Source of the DNA: Bacteroidales bacterium | GTDB lineage: Bacteria; Bacteroidota; Bacteroidia; Bacteroidales; UBA1402 | NCBI GenBank assembly: GCA_023230125.1 | Contig: JALNXZ010000061.1 | Span: 1-7,906 of the forward strand | Direction: 5' to 3' | Length of the DNA stretch: 7,906 nucleotides | Shown here: positions 6,698 through 7,906 of the stretch, one piece after another | Position numbering within the stretch: position 1 is the stretch's first letter | Layout: each line of letters begins with the position of its first letter | Program-made: the position numbers and the translations under genes | Notes under the pieces: model-generated | Seen by the model: only the letters and a program-made list of their open reading frames with translations | What the model was told of the DNA's origin: nothing | The model's database searches: none

Positions 6698-6740
6698 CTA
6701 CAGCACTGAAATAAGGTTAAATGAACCAAAAATATCAAGA

Positions 6741-6771
6741 CAAAGTTAGATTAATTTTATTTCCTTCCAAA
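6741..6771 (-). promoter_or_regulatory. Bacteroidota-type promoter for the four-gene glycosyltransferase operon
   Basis: On the minus strand, TTTG (6771-6768), a 19-bp spacer and TAACTTTG (6748-6741) match both elements of the Bacteroidota consensus without a mismatch. The -33 element and part of the spacer lie within the last codons of rnhA. Transcription should start near 6733, giving a leader of about 36 nt before the ATG at 6697. A second TAnnTTTG match, TATTTTTG (6734-6727), lacks a -33 partner. Confidence 0.6.
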
Positions 6772-7377
6772 ATCTGCGGGAATTTCTCCCCATGACCGGG
6801 TGTCCCATTTGATTAAAGGGATATCCCAGGTATGTGTCTGGAGCCATTTCTCAGCTCTGTCTATCATTTCAAAAAGAAATTCATTTGCCGGTGTCATTGT
6901 AAGTTTTGTACCGCATTTTTTCTTTCTCACCCATGTTAGGGCGTTCATACTGTCCGAATAAACAGGAAATTTGGTTTGCTTTGATTCCTGTAAGGCCAAA
7001 GCGTGTACGATGGCAAGAAATTCCCCGATATTGTTGGTCCCCTCTTTGAAAGGCCCTTGATGGAAGATTTCTTGCCCGGTTCGGATATACACCCCCCGAT
7101 ATTCCATGAGCCCCGGATTTCCACTGCAAGCTGCGTCAACAGCAATGATATCGCCTGAAGGTTTTGTTCCTGATGTCGTATTTTTTTCCGAGACTTGCTT
7201 TTTATAAAAAGATTTCCAGTCTCCTGAGAAAGCTTTTTTTGCCTCCTCATAAGAATCAAAAGATTTGTATTTGGCCTGTTCCACACCGTCAATCTGTGCT
7301 TTGCAATCAGTCCAGTGCTGATAAATGTCGGGCTTTTGCCCAACCCAGACGACATAAAACTTTTCTTTTTTGGCCAT
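6757..7377 (-). CDS. rnhA: Ribonuclease HI with N-terminal viroplasmin-like RNA-binding domain
   Basis: A 206-residue protein in two parts. Residues 4-60 (YVVWVGQKPDIYQHWTDC, then YKSFDSYEEAKKAF) match the viroplasmin/caulimovirus VI domain, which binds RNA-DNA hybrids as in eukaryotic RNase H1. After a short polar linker (61-74), residues 75-206 form the RNase H fold: VDAACSGNPG (80-89, D81), NNIGEFLAIVHAL (115-127, E119), YSDSMNAL (140-147, D142) and EIPADFGRK (198-206, D202), so the full D-E-D-D catalytic set is present. It cuts the RNA strand of RNA-DNA hybrids in the cytoplasm, for example R-loops and lagging-strand primers. The start is bounded by an in-frame TGA (7386-7384). It begins 11 bp after the RNA methyltransferase stop and is probably cotranscribed with it. 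The glycosyltransferase promoter overlaps its 3' end. Confidence 0.93.
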   Translation of the reverse strand: MAKKEKFYVVWVGQKPDIYQHWTDCKAQIDGVEQAKYKSFDSYEEAKKAFSGDWKSFYKKQVSEKNTTSGTKPSGDIIAVDAACSGNPGLMEYRGVYIRTGQEIFHQGPFKEGTNNIGEFLAIVHALALQESKQTKFPVYSDSMNALTWVRKKKCGTKLTMTPANEFLFEMIDRAEKWLQTHTWDIPLIKWDTRSWGEIPADFGRK

Positions 7378-7388
7378 GCTGGATCAAA

Positions 7389-7904
7389 TTATCTGATAGT
7401 ATCCTGATCTTTGGTTTGAAACAGTTCTTTCCTCTTTCCGTTAAAAATCTCGTATTTACGGAATTCACAGTCAAGTGGCCCATTCATCAACTTGATACGG
7501 GCAGATGGACGAAGTCCGATTTTGTCAAAGCATTCTTCCCTATAACTCAGAATCCATGCATTATATCCAGGGAATCCATGTTTTAACCTTTCTCCTATGT
7601 TTTCATAAAGCATCAGCAAATCTGTGGAAGAAACGCGTTCACCATAAGGCGGGTTCATAACGAGCATTCCGTTTTCCGGTGCTAGTGTAATCTTTTGGAT
7701 GGACTTTGTTTCAAGCTGAATATATTTTGAAAGGCTGGCACTCTTGATATTTTTTTCTGCAATACCAATGGCTTGCGGAGAAATATCTGACCCGAAAATC
7801 TTAAAGTCAAAATGTTTTTCGTCGGTTTCTTCATTGAGTATATTTTCGAAGAGTTCGGCATCGAAATCTTTCCATTTTTCGAAGGCAAAAAATTTGCGAT
7901 AAAT
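7389..7904 (-). CDS. THUMP/RlmL-type class I SAM-dependent RNA methyltransferase, C-terminal part (cut by window edge)
   Basis: The frame is open from the right edge to the TAA at 7391-7389, giving 171 residues that lack the N-terminus. GSDISPQAI (38-46) is the acidic loop of the SAM site, and MNPPYGERV (83-91) is motif IV, the N-PP-Y signature of N-methyltransferases acting on a base amine. FAFEKWKDF (6-14) upstream of them and the C-terminal ILSYREECFDKIGLRPS (118-134) fit the RlmL/YpsC family, which methylates 23S rRNA (m2G2445 in E. coli RlmL). The THUMP RNA-binding domain would lie outside the window. Complete family members in this phylum are about 380-500 residues. Its short spacing to rnhA suggests a common transcript with a nucleic-acid rather than glycan role. 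The exact target base is not certain. Confidence 0.85.
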   Translation of the reverse strand: MYRKFFAFEKWKDFDAELFENILNEETDEKHFDFKIFGSDISPQAIGIAEKNIKSASLSKYIQLETKSIQKITLAPENGMLVMNPPYGERVSSTDLLMLYENIGERLKHGFPGYNAWILSYREECFDKIGLRPSARIKLMNGPLDCEFRKYEIFNGKRKELFQTKDQDTIR

Positions 7905-7906
7905 AC

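Noticed and set aside
6727..6734. Second TAnnTTTG match (TATTTTTG, minus strand) upstream of the GT2 gene
   Set aside because: There is no TTTG-like element about 19 bp upstream, and the neighbouring match at 6741-6748 is complete.
7164..7586. 140-residue plus-strand open frame across the rnhA / RNA methyltransferase junction
   Set aside because: It is antisense to two recognised genes and has no domain-like sequence.
7682..7888. Possible frameshift in the RNA methyltransferase, suggested by separate minus-strand open frames
   Set aside because: Translating the frame of 7389 upstream runs open to the window edge and contains GSDISP and NPPYGER in one frame. The other frame is a shadow, so there is no break.

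Overview
The window looks like a chromosomal segment of a Bacteroidales-type Bacteroidota. The grounds are the gene families (DUF4254, a GT9/LPS-kinase pair, an RNase HI with a viroplasmin-like N-terminus, the PdxB type), AT-rich start regions without clear Shine-Dalgarno sequences, and three promoter candidates of the Bacteroidota type (TTTG-like element, 19 bp, TAnnTTTG). I cannot name a genus from the sequence alone. No mobile element, CRISPR array, rRNA or tRNA was seen.

Layout. Positions 1-292 (minus) hold the N-terminal third of pdxB, cut by the left edge. The 124-bp gap 293-416 carries divergent promoter candidates, one for pdxB and one for the plus-strand set. That set is a DUF4254 protein (417-1028), a GT9 heptosyltransferase-like enzyme (1028-2092, TAATG overlap) and a Kdo/WaaP-type LPS kinase (2149-2922). 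Running towards it on the minus strand is a four-gene glycosyltransferase operon: GT2 (6697-5849), GT4 (5814-4693), GT2 (4659-3826) and a GT2-like protein of the Glyco_tranf_2_5 type (3811-2873). The two operons meet tail to tail and their last genes overlap by 50 bp. Upstream of the minus operon are rnhA (7377-6757) and the C-terminal part of a THUMP/RlmL-type RNA methyltransferase (7904-7389), cut by the right edge.

How it fits together. Seven consecutive genes (417-6697) look like a lipopolysaccharide/lipooligosaccharide core assembly locus. The GT9 enzyme and the kinase would act on the inner core (heptose or a related sugar, and phosphate on Kdo or core sugar). The four other transferases would extend the outer core. 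There is no flippase, polymerase, ligase or nucleotide-sugar synthesis gene, which fits core rather than O-antigen or capsule assembly. The exact sugars and linkages cannot be read from sequence. The least understood member is the DUF4254 protein, whose start is fused to that of the GT9 gene and which may be an accessory factor or enzyme of the same pathway.

I did not find a wholly new system. The most worthwhile leads are the DUF4254-GT9-kinase module, an 11-bp tandem duplication across a gene junction in the transferase operon, the convergent overlap, and a near-perfect Bacteroidota promoter whose upstream element lies inside the end of rnhA.
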